Source: Thiomicrorhabdus sp. (GTDB lineage: Bacteria > Pseudomonadota > Gammaproteobacteria > Thiomicrospirales > Thiomicrospiraceae). From it: DNA of 64,000 nt. This document shows positions 27,880 through 37,319 of the stretch, in pieces. Below the pieces are notes generated by a model. That model had not been told where the DNA came from. It searched no databases and worked only from the letters and a program-made list of their open reading frames with translations. Made by a program: the position numbers and the translations under genes. Each line of letters begins with the position of its first letter. Positions within the stretch are counted from its first letter, which is position 1. Location: NCBI RefSeq assembly GCF_963662555.1, contig NZ_OY759719.1, forward strand, positions 2,252,985-2,316,984. The letters are read 5' to 3'.

Positions 27880-29952
27880 CTACTGAAAACGCTGAACAAC
27901 GCCAGGTAAGTCTAAAATTAAAGCAATATTACCGTTACCTGTAATGGTTGCTCCAGCATAACCATGAACATGTCTTAAACCAACACCAAGGGGTTTAATA
28001 ACCACCTCTTCTTGACCATTTACTTGATCAACAACTAATCCCGCTCGTTGATTGCCCACTGAAACAATAATGACCTTATTGCCATGATAGTCATCTTTAA
28101 CCGAACCTGGTGCTAACCATTCCGATAGAAAATATAACGGTACACTGCGTTCACGCAATCTAACCATCATAGCACCATCAATTTTATTGGTTTTACTTGC
28201 ATCATAGTCAAAAATTTCTTGCACACTAGTTAACGGAATAGCATAACTATCTTCATCAAACGAGACCATTAAAGTAGGCAAAATAGCCAGTGTTAAAGGA
28301 ACTCGAATACTGATTTCTGTACCTTGACCTAAGACTGAATGAATATCGATACTACCATTTAATTTGGTAATCATATTCTTAACAACATCCATCCCTACGC
28401 CACGCCCAGAGATATCACTAATCTGTTCAGCAGTTGAAAACCCTGCCGATAAAATTAATTCAAAAGCAGCTTTATCATCTAATTGATTTGCTGCTAATTC
28501 ATCCATCATGCCCTTTTCAACTGCTTTACGGCGTAACAGATCTGGATCCATCCCTTTACCATCATCGGTAATGGACAATAATATATGATCCCCCTCTTGT
28601 TGGGCGGCAAGAACCACAGTACCATTTCTAGGTTTGCCAGCGGCAACTCTATCCTCAGGCATCTCAACACCATGATCAACTGAGTTACGGACTAAATGCA
28701 CTAGTGGATCAGCCAAAGCTTCCACCAAGTTTTTATCTAAATCGGTTTCTTCGCCACGAAGCTCTAAATCAATCTCTTTACCCAGTTTTCTCGCCAAGTC
28801 ACGGACAACCCTTGGAAAACGACCAAATACTTTCTTAACTGGCTGCATTCGCGTTTTCATTACTGAAGCTTGTAAATCAGTGGTCACATGATCTAAATTA
28901 CCAACTGCATTAGAGATAGCTTCAATATTAGCTTCACCGCCTCTAAGGGTTAATAGACGGTTGCGGACTAAAACTAGCTCACCAACCAAGTTCATAATTT
29001 CATCTAATCGCTTAGTATCAACACGAACAGTTGATTCAGTGTTATTTTTAGCAGGAGCCTTTGATTCAGCATTAACGGCTGTTTTTGATTTTGCTTGAGA
29101 AATGGTTTTTTCTGGTGCTTTTGGCACAACGGTCGGTGTTGGTTTTGCCACAATCGGTTCAGCCAAAACAGGTTCTGATTGAGAAGATGAAGCCCCATTT
29201 ATTTGGTCTTCTATACTGTCACGTTGATTAAGCAGTGCTTCAAACTCTTCATCCGTCATATCACCGTCAGGATCAACACCCGATTCAAGAGCCAAGCCTT
29301 TTGATTGTTGTGTTTCTTGGCTGGACGTTCCGTCCCTTTGATTCAGTAGAGCTTCAAACTCTTCATCCGTCATATCACCATCAGGGTCAACACCCTCTTC
29401 AAGCTGCAAGCCATTAGTAGCTTGAGCTGGAGTAGAATTACCATCACGTTGGTTAAGCAATGCTTCAAACTCTTCATCAGTCATATCACCATCAGGATCA
29501 ACGCCTTCAGCAAGATGCAAACCTGAACTTGCTTGAGTTTGTGGTTCTTCAGCAGGGATTTCTGGCAAACTTTGCCCTTTAGTTAGAGCATCTAATTCTA
29601 TTAAAAGAGTGGGATTATTTTCAGGAAGATCACGCTCTCCGTCATTTAATAATTCAATAGAATCACTTATGACATCAAACGCTCGTAAGATAACATCTGC
29701 GGCAACAGCATCGTAATCTACATCACCGTTGCGGATCTTATCAAATACATTTTCAGCTCTATGACAAACTTCAATAAGGGGGGTAATTCCTAAAAAACCA
29801 GCACCACCTTTTACCGTATGGAAACCTCTAAACACGGCATTAAGCAAATCTGCATCTTTAGGAGAATGCTCTAGCTCGACTAGCTGTTCATTGAGTTGAT
29901 CAACCAACTCTGATGCTTCAACTAAAAAGTCTTGTAAAATCTCTTCATCCAC
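27880..29952 (-). CDS. cheA: Chemotaxis histidine kinase CheA with a threefold linker repeat
   Basis: The central kinase of the chemotaxis array. Its 690 residues are arranged as follows: P1 Hpt domain with phospho-His45 in RGFHTVKGGAG; a linker of about 130-310; P3 dimerisation domain (RVDTKRLDEIMNLVGELVLVRNRLL); P4 ATPase (HLVRNSVDHGVE, DDGKGMDPD, GRGVGMDVVK); and P5 CheW-like domain. In place of a clear P2 CheY-binding domain, the linker has three near-identical copies of GVDPDGDMTDEEFEALLNQ (residues 144-171, 181-208 and 219-246). Translation starts at GTG behind GAGG. A perfect sigma54 site lies about 70 bases upstream, after cheZ. Confidence 0.97.
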   Translation of the reverse strand: MDEEILQDFLVEASELVDQLNEQLVELEHSPKDADLLNAVFRGFHTVKGGAGFLGITPLIEVCHRAENVFDKIRNGDVDYDAVAADVILRAFDVISDSIELLNDGERDLPENNPTLLIELDALTKGQSLPEIPAEEPQTQASSGLHLAEGVDPDGDMTDEEFEALLNQRDGNSTPAQATNGLQLEEGVDPDGDMTDEEFEALLNQRDGTSSQETQQSKGLALESGVDPDGDMTDEEFEALLNQRDSIEDQINGASSSQSEPVLAEPIVAKPTPTVVPKAPEKTISQAKSKTAVNAESKAPAKNNTESTVRVDTKRLDEIMNLVGELVLVRNRLLTLRGGEANIEAISNAVGNLDHVTTDLQASVMKTRMQPVKKVFGRFPRVVRDLARKLGKEIDLELRGEETDLDKNLVEALADPLVHLVRNSVDHGVEMPEDRVAAGKPRNGTVVLAAQQEGDHILLSITDDGKGMDPDLLRRKAVEKGMMDELAANQLDDKAAFELILSAGFSTAEQISDISGRGVGMDVVKNMITKLNGSIDIHSVLGQGTEISIRVPLTLAILPTLMVSFDEDSYAIPLTSVQEIFDYDASKTNKIDGAMMVRLRERSVPLYFLSEWLAPGSVKDDYHGNKVIIVSVGNQRAGLVVDQVNGQEEVVIKPLGVGLRHVHGYAGATITGNGNIALILDLPGVVQRFQ
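29215..29523. repeat. Threefold 111-114-bp in-frame repeat in cheA
   Basis: Three head-to-tail copies code for residues 144-246 of CheA. The DGDMTDEEFEALLNQRD core is identical in all three, while the spacers between them differ, so the core is conserved and not a fresh slippage product. Confidence 0.92.
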
Positions 29953-30019
29953 AGCTTTTACCTCTTGGCTATTCCTTACTCAGTGTAGTATGTCACACTG
30001 AAATCAATACCCAAGTAAA

Positions 30020-30035
30020 AGCAATCCTCATGCCA
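30020..30035 (-). promoter_or_regulatory. Sigma54 promoter of cheA-cheW
   Basis: On the minus strand TGGCATGAGGATTGCT is a textbook TGGCAY-N5-TTGCW element in the 142-base cheZ-cheA gap. Confidence 0.8.
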
Positions 30036-30094
30036 TTTACGGCTGAGTATTTATTAAAGCGAAAAGAAAGCATTTTTTGTGATTACGTTTAACC

Positions 30095-30763
30095 CTAAAT
30101 ACCCAAATCACTTAAAAGATCATCAATATCATCTTGCGATTCTACGATATCTTTCTTTGCATTTGTGGTGACATTTGGACCAACTCCCTGCATTTCTTGA
30201 GATTTTTGTTCATCTGCATCTTTTGCACGTTCGGGAATTGAATGATAGTCGTGGCCAGAGTTTTCTATCAATTGAATCAAGCTATGTTCAAGTGAACTAA
30301 TGACAAAAATAACTCTATTCAGTACCTGGCCTGTTAAGTCTTGATAAGATTGAGCCAACATAATCTCAGTTAAACCTTCACTTATTTTACTTAATTCAGC
30401 CTGTATTTCTTGATGCTGATTACTCTGCAACATTTGGCTAATACTTTCAATACTTTGTAATGCCCGTTCAGCTGTATCCAACGTTTGGTTACTTGCTTGT
30501 TCAGTAGCTTGAATGACGTATTCTAAGCGTTCGGTTGCATCTGGAATGTCATGCTTAGTCTGCATCAACAGTGAGTCATCATCAATTTCATTTAGCGTTA
30601 AATGCAAATTGCTGGTTAATGTATTTAACTGTTGGAAAAGTTCGTTTTCTCTAATCTGAGTCATCTCATCAACAATATTTGCAGCTAGCTCATGTTCTTG
30701 ATTTTCAAGAGCTTCTACAAGCTGTTTTGCTTGTTGTAGATCAATTTGATTTGAGATTGCCAT
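30095..30763 (-). CDS. cheZ: CheY-P phosphatase CheZ
   Basis: Dephosphorylates CheY-P to end the motor signal. The 222-residue protein has the long helical hairpin with the active-site region AQSYQDLTGQVLNRVI, which holds the catalytic Asp and Gln. A C-terminal CheY-docking helix reads DDIDDLLSDLGI, nearly the E. coli CheZ tail. cheY is 76 bases upstream on the same strand. Confidence 0.95.
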   Translation of the reverse strand: MAISNQIDLQQAKQLVEALENQEHELAANIVDEMTQIRENELFQQLNTLTSNLHLTLNEIDDDSLLMQTKHDIPDATERLEYVIQATEQASNQTLDTAERALQSIESISQMLQSNQHQEIQAELSKISEGLTEIMLAQSYQDLTGQVLNRVIFVISSLEHSLIQLIENSGHDYHSIPERAKDADEQKSQEMQGVGPNVTTNAKKDIVESQDDIDDLLSDLGI

Positions 30764-30839
30764 ATATTGACTGCTCCTTGCAGGGACTAATAGCGAAAAA
30801 ACGCCTTTAAGTTAATTTTGTGTGATATTTTAGATTTTG

Positions 30840-31235
30840 CTAAAGTTCGGATCTTTGATTAAAAATACTATGTATCTTTTCATTAAGAGTCTCGGAATTA
30901 AAGGGCTTAACAATATAGCCATCCACTCCTGCATCAGTAGCTTCAATAATTTGTGATCTTTTTGCTTCTGCACTAATTAAGAGAAAAGGAATGTTTTTTA
31001 AAGATGGGTCATTACGAACGAGTTTGAGTAATTCTAAACCTGATAAATTAGGCATATTCCAATCACTGACAATCAAATCAAAATGATGATTCGATAATTT
31101 TTGCCAAGCATTTTCACCATCATAAGCTTCATCAAAATTCTTAAAACCTAACTCTTCCAAAAGGTCTTTTACAATTTTTCTCATGGTAGAAAAATCATCT
31201 ACAATTAGAATGTTTATATCTTGGTTAATCTGCAC
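30840..31235 (-). CDS. cheY: Chemotaxis response regulator CheY (motor-binding)
   Basis: A 131-residue receiver that binds FliM and changes motor rotation when phosphorylated by CheA. The acidic pocket DD is at residues 13-14, the phospho-acceptor Asp58 lies in IVSDWNMPNLSG, and the switch residues Ser (LLISAEA) and Lys (YIVKPFN) are present. The SDWNMPNLSGLELL segment closely matches E. coli CheY. It is encoded between fliA and cheZ, the usual position of the motor CheY. Confidence 0.97.
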   Translation of the reverse strand: MQINQDINILIVDDFSTMRKIVKDLLEELGFKNFDEAYDGENAWQKLSNHHFDLIVSDWNMPNLSGLELLKLVRNDPSLKNIPFLLISAEAKRSQIIEATDAGVDGYIVKPFNSETLNEKIHSIFNQRSEL

Positions 31236-31276
31236 TGTTTATCCGTTCTCATTAAGTATTCGGTATCAGATAATAT

Positions 31277-32002
31277 TTAAATCCATTCAGACATTCTAGA
31301 ACGAATTCGTTTAATTGCCTGACTATGAATCTGACTTACTCTCGACTCACTAACCTCAAGAACTTCACCAATTTCTTTAAGGTTCAGTTCTTCATCATAA
31401 TAAAGAGCCATAACAAGCTTCTCTTTTTCAGGTAAATTGCCAATCTCCTTAGCTAAAGCTTCTTGAAAACCACTTTCTGATAACTCTGCAAATGGCGTGT
31501 GGCTTTTACCTATAATTTTACCTTCAGAAAGTTCCTCGTGATCTGGCTCGTCAATAGAAAGAAGTTGTGCAGAATTGGTGTCTTGTAGTATGAGATGATA
31601 CTGTTCAATTTCAATTCCCATTTCGAAAGCGATTTCAGTATCTTTGGCTTCACGCCCTTCTCTAGATTCAACTTTTTGAATAGCATCGCTGACTTCTCTA
31701 GATTTACGATGCACTGATCGCGGAGTCCAATCACCTTTGCGCATTTCATCAAGCATAGCTCCACGAATACGAATACCTGCATAAGTTTCAAAGCTTGCCC
31801 CTTGATTAGAGTTAAACTTTTGCATAGCCTCAATTAAACCAATAATACCCGATTGAATTAGATCATCCACAAACACACTATCAGGCAAGCGACCCTTAAG
31901 ATGGTAAGCGATACGCTTAACTAATGGCAAATACGACTCTAAATCAAGTAATTCGTTACCTGATTGTTTTTGAACTTGCTCGTAAACACGTGTACCACTC
32001 AT
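31277..32002 (-). CDS. fliA: Flagellar sigma factor FliA (sigma28)
   Basis: Directs RNA polymerase to late flagellar promoters. The 241 residues have sigma70 region 2 (YLPLVKRIAYHLKGRLPDSVFVDDLIQSGIIGLIEAM), region 3 and a region 4 helix-turn-helix (LNLKEIGEVLEVSESRVSQIHSQAIKRI). Sigma28-type sites seen before fliC and fliD in this window are its expected targets. It follows flhG by 18 bases. No flgM is seen in this window. Confidence 0.97.
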   Translation of the reverse strand: MSGTRVYEQVQKQSGNELLDLESYLPLVKRIAYHLKGRLPDSVFVDDLIQSGIIGLIEAMQKFNSNQGASFETYAGIRIRGAMLDEMRKGDWTPRSVHRKSREVSDAIQKVESREGREAKDTEIAFEMGIEIEQYHLILQDTNSAQLLSIDEPDHEELSEGKIIGKSHTPFAELSESGFQEALAKEIGNLPEKEKLVMALYYDEELNLKEIGEVLEVSESRVSQIHSQAIKRIRSRMSEWI

Positions 32003-32020
32003 GCTCTTATTGCCACCTTA

Positions 32021-32896
32021 TTAATGCCCTGAATTAAACAGGTTCTCAACAAAAAACTGTAAATAACCCGTTACTCCTCTTGGGATTGGCCATCTTTCAA
32101 CTTGTTTAGCCATATCATTAAATGACTTTGATGCAATACTATTTGGACGGTAAACCGTAACCGGAACCTGTTTCTGAACAGCTTCTCTTAAATCATGATC
32201 GAATGGAACCGAACCTAAAAAGTCGATGCTAACATCTAAAAATTGTTCACAAACCTTAGCAAATTTTTCATAAAGCTGTCTTCCATGGCCAGGCGTTCTA
32301 CTCATGTTAGCCAATAATCTAAACTGAGTTAACTGATAATCTCTGCTTAAAACTTTAACAAGAGCATATGCATCAGTAATAGACGCTGGCTCATCGGTTA
32401 CAACCACAACCACTTCTTGGGCAGCTCTACAAAAACTCACCACACTATCGGCAATACCGGCAGCAGTATCAACCAACAAAATGTCAATATCACCACTTAA
32501 CTCAGAAAAAGCATTGATGATTCCAGCATTTTCTAAAGCACTTAATTGTGCCATTCTTCGAACACCAGAAGCGGCAGGAATAATTTTTAGCCCACCAGGA
32601 CCTTCAACAATAACTTCTTGAAGCGTTTTTTCACCATCTAGAACGTGAGACAAGTTATATTTAGTTTGCAGACCAAGCATGATATCCACATTGGCTAAAC
32701 CCATATCAGCATCCATTAACAATACTCTATGACCCAGCTTAGACAATGATATTCCTAAGTTTACAGATACATTTGTTTTACCCACCCCACCTTTACCACT
32801 GGCTACAGCAATAACTCTAACGGGTTGTGTTTCACTGCTTGAAGTTGTTTTATTTGTCTGCATTGCACGTAATCCTGCTGCCTGATCATTGAGCAT
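32021..32896 (-). CDS. flhG: Flagellar number regulator FlhG (FleN/YlxH, MinD-like ATPase)
   Basis: A ParA/MinD-type ATPase that limits the number of polar flagella and restrains FlrA/FleQ. The 291-residue protein has a deviant Walker A (ASGKGGVGKTNVSVNLG), a DADMGLANVDIMLG switch and DILLVDTAAGI. The N-terminal activation helix (QAAGLRAMQ) resembles the DQAxGLR motif that stimulates FlhF. The start overlaps flhF by 11 bases, so they are translationally coupled. Confidence 0.95.
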   Translation of the reverse strand: MLNDQAAGLRAMQTNKTTSSSETQPVRVIAVASGKGGVGKTNVSVNLGISLSKLGHRVLLMDADMGLANVDIMLGLQTKYNLSHVLDGEKTLQEVIVEGPGGLKIIPAASGVRRMAQLSALENAGIINAFSELSGDIDILLVDTAAGIADSVVSFCRAAQEVVVVVTDEPASITDAYALVKVLSRDYQLTQFRLLANMSRTPGHGRQLYEKFAKVCEQFLDVSIDFLGSVPFDHDLREAVQKQVPVTVYRPNSIASKSFNDMAKQVERWPIPRGVTGYLQFFVENLFNSGH

Positions 32897-34061
32897 CAGA
32901 AATCTCCTTTCCCATTCCTAATCGGAACGCTTGCTCATTTTGATTATGTTCTTTATTTTGTTGACCCAATACAATGAATCGATCAATAAATTCTCTGGTT
33001 CTCACAGATTCTAAATCCTCTGGCACTCTCTGCCCATTTGATAAATAGGCAATAGGTAACTGTTCTTCTATTAAAACAGTTAACACATTACCTAATTGTA
33101 CGGCCTCATCAACTTTGGTCAAGATACATCCGTGCAATACCACCTGACTGAACGATTTTACAATATCTTTCATAACAGATAATTGTGTTGCAGCAGACAT
33201 AACTAAATAGTTTCTAATGGTAGCAACACCTTCATGCCCAGAAGTCACTTGTTGCGAAAGTTGCAAATCTCGCTGACTCATTCCTGCTGTATCAATGAGT
33301 ATTAACCTCTTATGTGAAAGCGATGCTAATAGAGCATAAAGTTCACCTTGCGTTTTAGCGATATGAACAGGAACATTAATTAGATCTGCAAACGTTTTTA
33401 ATTGTGCCTGAGCACCGATTTTATAACAGTCTGTAGTAATCAAAGCCAATTCATTTGGACTATTTCTCATCACAAAGCGGCTTGCTATTTTTGCTATTGT
33501 GGTTGTTTTGCCAACGCCTGTTGGCCCAACTAATGCAAAAATACCACCTCTATCAATAATATCTCTATCTGCAGTAGGTATCTGTTCTTCCATCTGCATC
33601 AAAATAGCTGACCAAGACTGGTTATTGACTTGTGGCAGTTTATTGACCAATTTTTCACTTAAATCCCAACCCACTCCAAGCTTAACCAATTTTTTAATAA
33701 GCTCTATTCTTGCTGGGTCATTTTGCTCAGTTTGATTCCATGCCAGTCCTGATAGTTGATTCTCAAGCATTGCTTTAACGGCTTTAAGTTCCTCAGCCAT
33801 ATTAGCGATCTCAGGATTAGGCTGTTGAACTTGTTGAGAATTAAACTGATTTTGTTGGGTCTCAGATGTGTTATATGTGCTTCCAGTAGAAGCTTGTTTT
33901 TCTGGCTGATTTTTATTTGAATCCGGATCTAACGCCGCTACAATTTCAACACCATTACCAGTATCTTTGGTCGATAAAATAACGGCATCATCACCATGTT
34001 CTTCTCTAACAATATTCATTGCTTGCCGCATATTGGGAGCAAAATAACGTTTTATTTTCAA
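32886..34061 (-). CDS. flhF: Flagellar placement GTPase FlhF
   Basis: An SRP-type GTPase that marks the pole for flagellar assembly. The 391 residues contain an N-terminal B domain (MRQAMNIVREEHGDDAVILST), a Gln/Asn-rich linker and an NG domain with G1 LVGPTGVGKTTTIAKIA, DCYKIGAQAQLKTFA, LIDTAGMSQRD and ILTKVDEA. The start codon is TTG at 34061 with a strong AAGGAGG site six bases before it. It follows flhA with only one base between the genes. Confidence 0.96.
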   Translation of the reverse strand: MKIKRYFAPNMRQAMNIVREEHGDDAVILSTKDTGNGVEIVAALDPDSNKNQPEKQASTGSTYNTSETQQNQFNSQQVQQPNPEIANMAEELKAVKAMLENQLSGLAWNQTEQNDPARIELIKKLVKLGVGWDLSEKLVNKLPQVNNQSWSAILMQMEEQIPTADRDIIDRGGIFALVGPTGVGKTTTIAKIASRFVMRNSPNELALITTDCYKIGAQAQLKTFADLINVPVHIAKTQGELYALLASLSHKRLILIDTAGMSQRDLQLSQQVTSGHEGVATIRNYLVMSAATQLSVMKDIVKSFSQVVLHGCILTKVDEAVQLGNVLTVLIEEQLPIAYLSNGQRVPEDLESVRTREFIDRFIVLGQQNKEHNQNEQAFRLGMGKEISDAQ

Positions 34062-34062
34062 G

Positions 34063-36153
34063 TTATCCTCCTTGCCCTACGCTAGCCACAACACTAATCT
34101 GTCGGTTTTCTGGCACCTCTGAGTACGCTAATATATATAACGTTGGCAAACTGTACCTAAACAGTCTTGCTAATTGTGCTCTGATTTGCGGTGCAACCAG
34201 TAAAACCGCAGATTGACCTGACATTTCCATTTTTTGAGATTCTTCTTTTAAAGTGGTGTGTAAACGTTCTGCCAGGCCTGGTTCAATTGCTAATTGTCCT
34301 TCAGGAGCCCCTTGAGTTGCTTGGAGCAATATCTGTTCCAAGCTTGGGTCTAAAGTAATGACCTTAAGGTCTTCATCTTGTCCAACAATTCCCTGAACAA
34401 TAGAACGTCCTAATGCAGTACGAACATGTATCGTTAATTCGGCCGCATCTTTAGTAGTGTCTGCTTTCTTAGTTAAGGTTTCTAAGATTGTTCGCATATC
34501 CCTAATAGAGACTTTTTCTTGTAATAAATTTTGTAATACCCTAACTAAAGTTGCTAGAGATAACTTATCAGGAACAAGCTCATCAACCAATTTAGGTGAC
34601 ACCGTTTTTAATTTATCAAGCAGTTTTTGAACTTCATCATGCCCCAATAGATCAAAGGCGTAATCTTGAATAAGTTGACTGACATGGGTAGCCACCACGG
34701 TACTTGAATCGACTACCGTATAACCTAGTGCCTGTGCCTGATCTTGGTCAGTCGGTGCTATCCAAACCGCATCCAAACCAAAGGTTGGATCTTTAGTAGC
34801 TGTACCAGCAATTTCACCAAAGACTTGGCCAGGGTTGATTGCCAACTCTCTATCTGGAAAAACTTCACCCTCACCCGCTGGTACACCCATTAACATGATC
34901 CGGTATTGATTTGGTTTTAAATCTAAGTTGTCTCTGATATGTACAGGAGGAACCAAAAAGCCAAGCTCTTGAGATACCTTACGGCGCACCCCTTTCACAC
35001 GATCTAATAGCTGACCGTTTTGTGCTTGATCAACCATAGGAATTAGCCGATAACCAACTTCTAAACCCAATACATCAACATTTTGAACATCATCCCAGCT
35101 TAAATCTACTGGTTTTGCCTCTTCTTCATCAGGTATTTCGATTGGTGTTGATTCTTGCTCTTGAGTTTTCTGTTTATGAATTAAATAAGCTCCGCCCCCT
35201 GCAACACCAGCAAAGGCAAGAAAGGCAAAGTTTGGCATACCAGGAATAAGACCTAAAAAACCTACCACACCAGCTGCAGTCGCTAAGGCTTTTGGGTTAG
35301 CAAACATTTGCAGTTGAATCTGCTCCCCCATGTCTTTTTTATCACCACCAGTAACGCGAGTCACAATAATCGCAGTCGCAGTAGAGAGTAATAGGGCTGG
35401 AATTTGGGCAACCAAACCATCACCCAGTGTCAAAATGGTATACACCTGAGCCGCATCACCAAACGATAAGTCATGTTGGCCTACACCAATTGCAAACCCA
35501 CCAATTAAATTTATAAAAAGAATCAAGATACCGGCAATGGCATCTCCTCTTACAAACTTACTTGCCCCATCCATAGAGCCATAAAATTCTGCTTCAGTAG
35601 ATATTTCTGCTCGTCTTACTTGAGCTTCTTCTTGAGTAATTAACCCTGCATTTAAATCGGCATCAATAGCCATCTGCTTTCCGGGCATAGAGTCTAAAGT
35701 GAATCTGGCAGACACTTCCGCAACACGTCCTGCACCTTTTGTTATCACCACGAAATTAATAACAACTAAGATGGCAAACACCACCAAACCTACTGCGTAG
35801 TTTCCACCTATAACAAACTCACCAAAGGCCTCAATAACGTCACCTGCAGCGGCACCACCATTATGACCTTCAAGTAAAATAACGCGGGTAGATGCAATAT
35901 TGAGTGACAACCTAAATAAGGTTGCTAATAAAATAATGGTTGGAAAAACGGCAAAATCTAGTGGTCTTTTGGCATACAGAGTCACCATTAACACAACCAA
36001 GGAGAGTGCGATATTAAATGTAAAGAATACATCTAATAAAAAAGGAGGAAGCGGTATAGTCACCATACCCAACAGAACTAATACCGCAATAGGTATGCCC
36101 AAGCTACTAGACAAGCTCTCTTTGGCTTTATTGATAAGTTGAGTAAAGTTCAT
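34063..36153 (-). CDS. flhA: Flagellar type III export gate protein FlhA
   Basis: The export-gate subunit that forms a nonameric cytoplasmic ring and helps use proton motive force. At 696 residues it has normal length. About eight N-terminal helices span to about residue 310, including the conserved RFTLDSMPGKQMAIDADLNAG (FHIPEP-type) loop. The C-terminal half is the soluble substrate and chaperone docking domain. A degenerate palindrome copy (34271-34282) encodes IEPGLAERL. Confidence 0.97.
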   Translation of the reverse strand: MNFTQLINKAKESLSSSLGIPIAVLVLLGMVTIPLPPFLLDVFFTFNIALSLVVLMVTLYAKRPLDFAVFPTIILLATLFRLSLNIASTRVILLEGHNGGAAAGDVIEAFGEFVIGGNYAVGLVVFAILVVINFVVITKGAGRVAEVSARFTLDSMPGKQMAIDADLNAGLITQEEAQVRRAEISTEAEFYGSMDGASKFVRGDAIAGILILFINLIGGFAIGVGQHDLSFGDAAQVYTILTLGDGLVAQIPALLLSTATAIIVTRVTGGDKKDMGEQIQLQMFANPKALATAAGVVGFLGLIPGMPNFAFLAFAGVAGGGAYLIHKQKTQEQESTPIEIPDEEEAKPVDLSWDDVQNVDVLGLEVGYRLIPMVDQAQNGQLLDRVKGVRRKVSQELGFLVPPVHIRDNLDLKPNQYRIMLMGVPAGEGEVFPDRELAINPGQVFGEIAGTATKDPTFGLDAVWIAPTDQDQAQALGYTVVDSSTVVATHVSQLIQDYAFDLLGHDEVQKLLDKLKTVSPKLVDELVPDKLSLATLVRVLQNLLQEKVSIRDMRTILETLTKKADTTKDAAELTIHVRTALGRSIVQGIVGQDEDLKVITLDPSLEQILLQATQGAPEGQLAIEPGLAERLHTTLKEESQKMEMSGQSAVLLVAPQIRAQLARLFRYSLPTLYILAYSEVPENRQISVVASVGQGG

Positions 36154-36191
36154 TAATGAATTAAATAACCTGAGTGTGTTGAATATACATT

Positions 36192-37316
36192 TTATTCGGT
36201 TTTCATATCAGCTGGAATTGCTAAATTTGCAAAATCCACCTTATCTGCAGTACCAGTTTCTTTAAGCTGATAAACATAAGCCAAAACAGCAGCGACTGCT
36301 TTAAACAAATCGTAAGGTATAGGCCTGTCTATTTCAGCATTATAGTACAAAGCCCTAGCTAAAGGGGGGGCTTCTACCATGGTAATATTATTCTCTTTTG
36401 CAATGGTTCTAATTTGTGCCGCCATAAAGTCAACACCCATGGCTAAAATTACGGGTTCTTGCATACTTTCAGGATCATATTTCAGTGCGATTGCGTAGTG
36501 TGTAGGGTTGGTGATAATCACATCTGCTTCTGGAACTTTTTGCATCATTCTGCGTTGAGACATCTCTCTTTGAACCTGACGAATACGCCCTTTGACTTCT
36601 GGATTACCTTCTTGTTGTTTGTACTCTTCTTTGACCTCTTGCTTGGTCATTTTTAACTGCTTATTATGATCCCAAAGTTGAAACGGCACATCAATAGCTG
36701 CAACAATCAACAACGATAAACTGACAAAAATAAATGCTTCTACGATTAAGCTCCCAGAGTGAGCCAAAGCAAACTTAAGGGGTTCTATACCAAGTTGTAA
36801 TACCTCATTAAAACTAAAATATAAAAAGAAAGTCGCCATTGTCATCACTAAAGCAAATTTTGCAAACGCCTTTGCCAACTCAAGTAACGCCTTTACTGAG
36901 AACATTCTTTTAATGCCAGAAACAGGATTTAATTTACTTGCTTTTGGAGCTAATGCCTTGGTACTAAAAGACCAGCCCCCCAATAAAGTTGGCGAAATAA
37001 GAGCAATAATTACCATCACCAAAATAAATGGCAAAATCATATAGATACCTTGAAGAATCAAAGCAATCATTAAATCAATCATTTTCTGAGAATCAAATGC
37101 AACATCTCGATCAAAACTAATGCCTTTCGTCATTAAATCAATAAAGTCTTGCATCATAAAGCCGCCATACATCAGCATAAAAATTGCCGCCGACAAGGTC
37201 ATTAACAAAGTGGTTAATTCTTTGGAACGAGGTATTTGACCCTTTTCGCGGGCATCGTCTAATTTTTTCTGGGTGGGTTCTTCGGATTTTTCACTGCCGT
37301 CTGCATTTTCAGCCAT
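36192..37316 (-). CDS. flhB: Flagellar export switch protein FlhB
   Basis: An export-apparatus protein that switches substrate class from rod/hook to filament. The 374 residues have four N-terminal helices, a linker helix and the autocleaving NPTH motif (residues 270-273). It is followed by ALKYDPESMQEPVILAMGVDFMAAQIR. A GGAG ribosome site precedes the ATG. fliR ends three bases upstream. Confidence 0.97.
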   Translation of the reverse strand: MAENADGSEKSEEPTQKKLDDAREKGQIPRSKELTTLLMTLSAAIFMLMYGGFMMQDFIDLMTKGISFDRDVAFDSQKMIDLMIALILQGIYMILPFILVMVIIALISPTLLGGWSFSTKALAPKASKLNPVSGIKRMFSVKALLELAKAFAKFALVMTMATFFLYFSFNEVLQLGIEPLKFALAHSGSLIVEAFIFVSLSLLIVAAIDVPFQLWDHNKQLKMTKQEVKEEYKQQEGNPEVKGRIRQVQREMSQRRMMQKVPEADVIITNPTHYAIALKYDPESMQEPVILAMGVDFMAAQIRTIAKENNITMVEAPPLARALYYNAEIDRPIPYDLFKAVAAVLAYVYQLKETGTADKVDFANLAIPADMKTE

Positions 37317-37319
37317 GAT

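Noticed and set aside
29215-29523. CRISPR-like array
   Set aside because: The three repeats are long, in frame and code for conserved CheA residues; there are no spacers or cas genes.
30764-30839. Sigma54-like site before cheZ (GGCGTTTTTTCGC)
   Set aside because: The GG-GC spacing is 9 instead of 10 bases, and the GCG/CGC arms form a simple hairpin.
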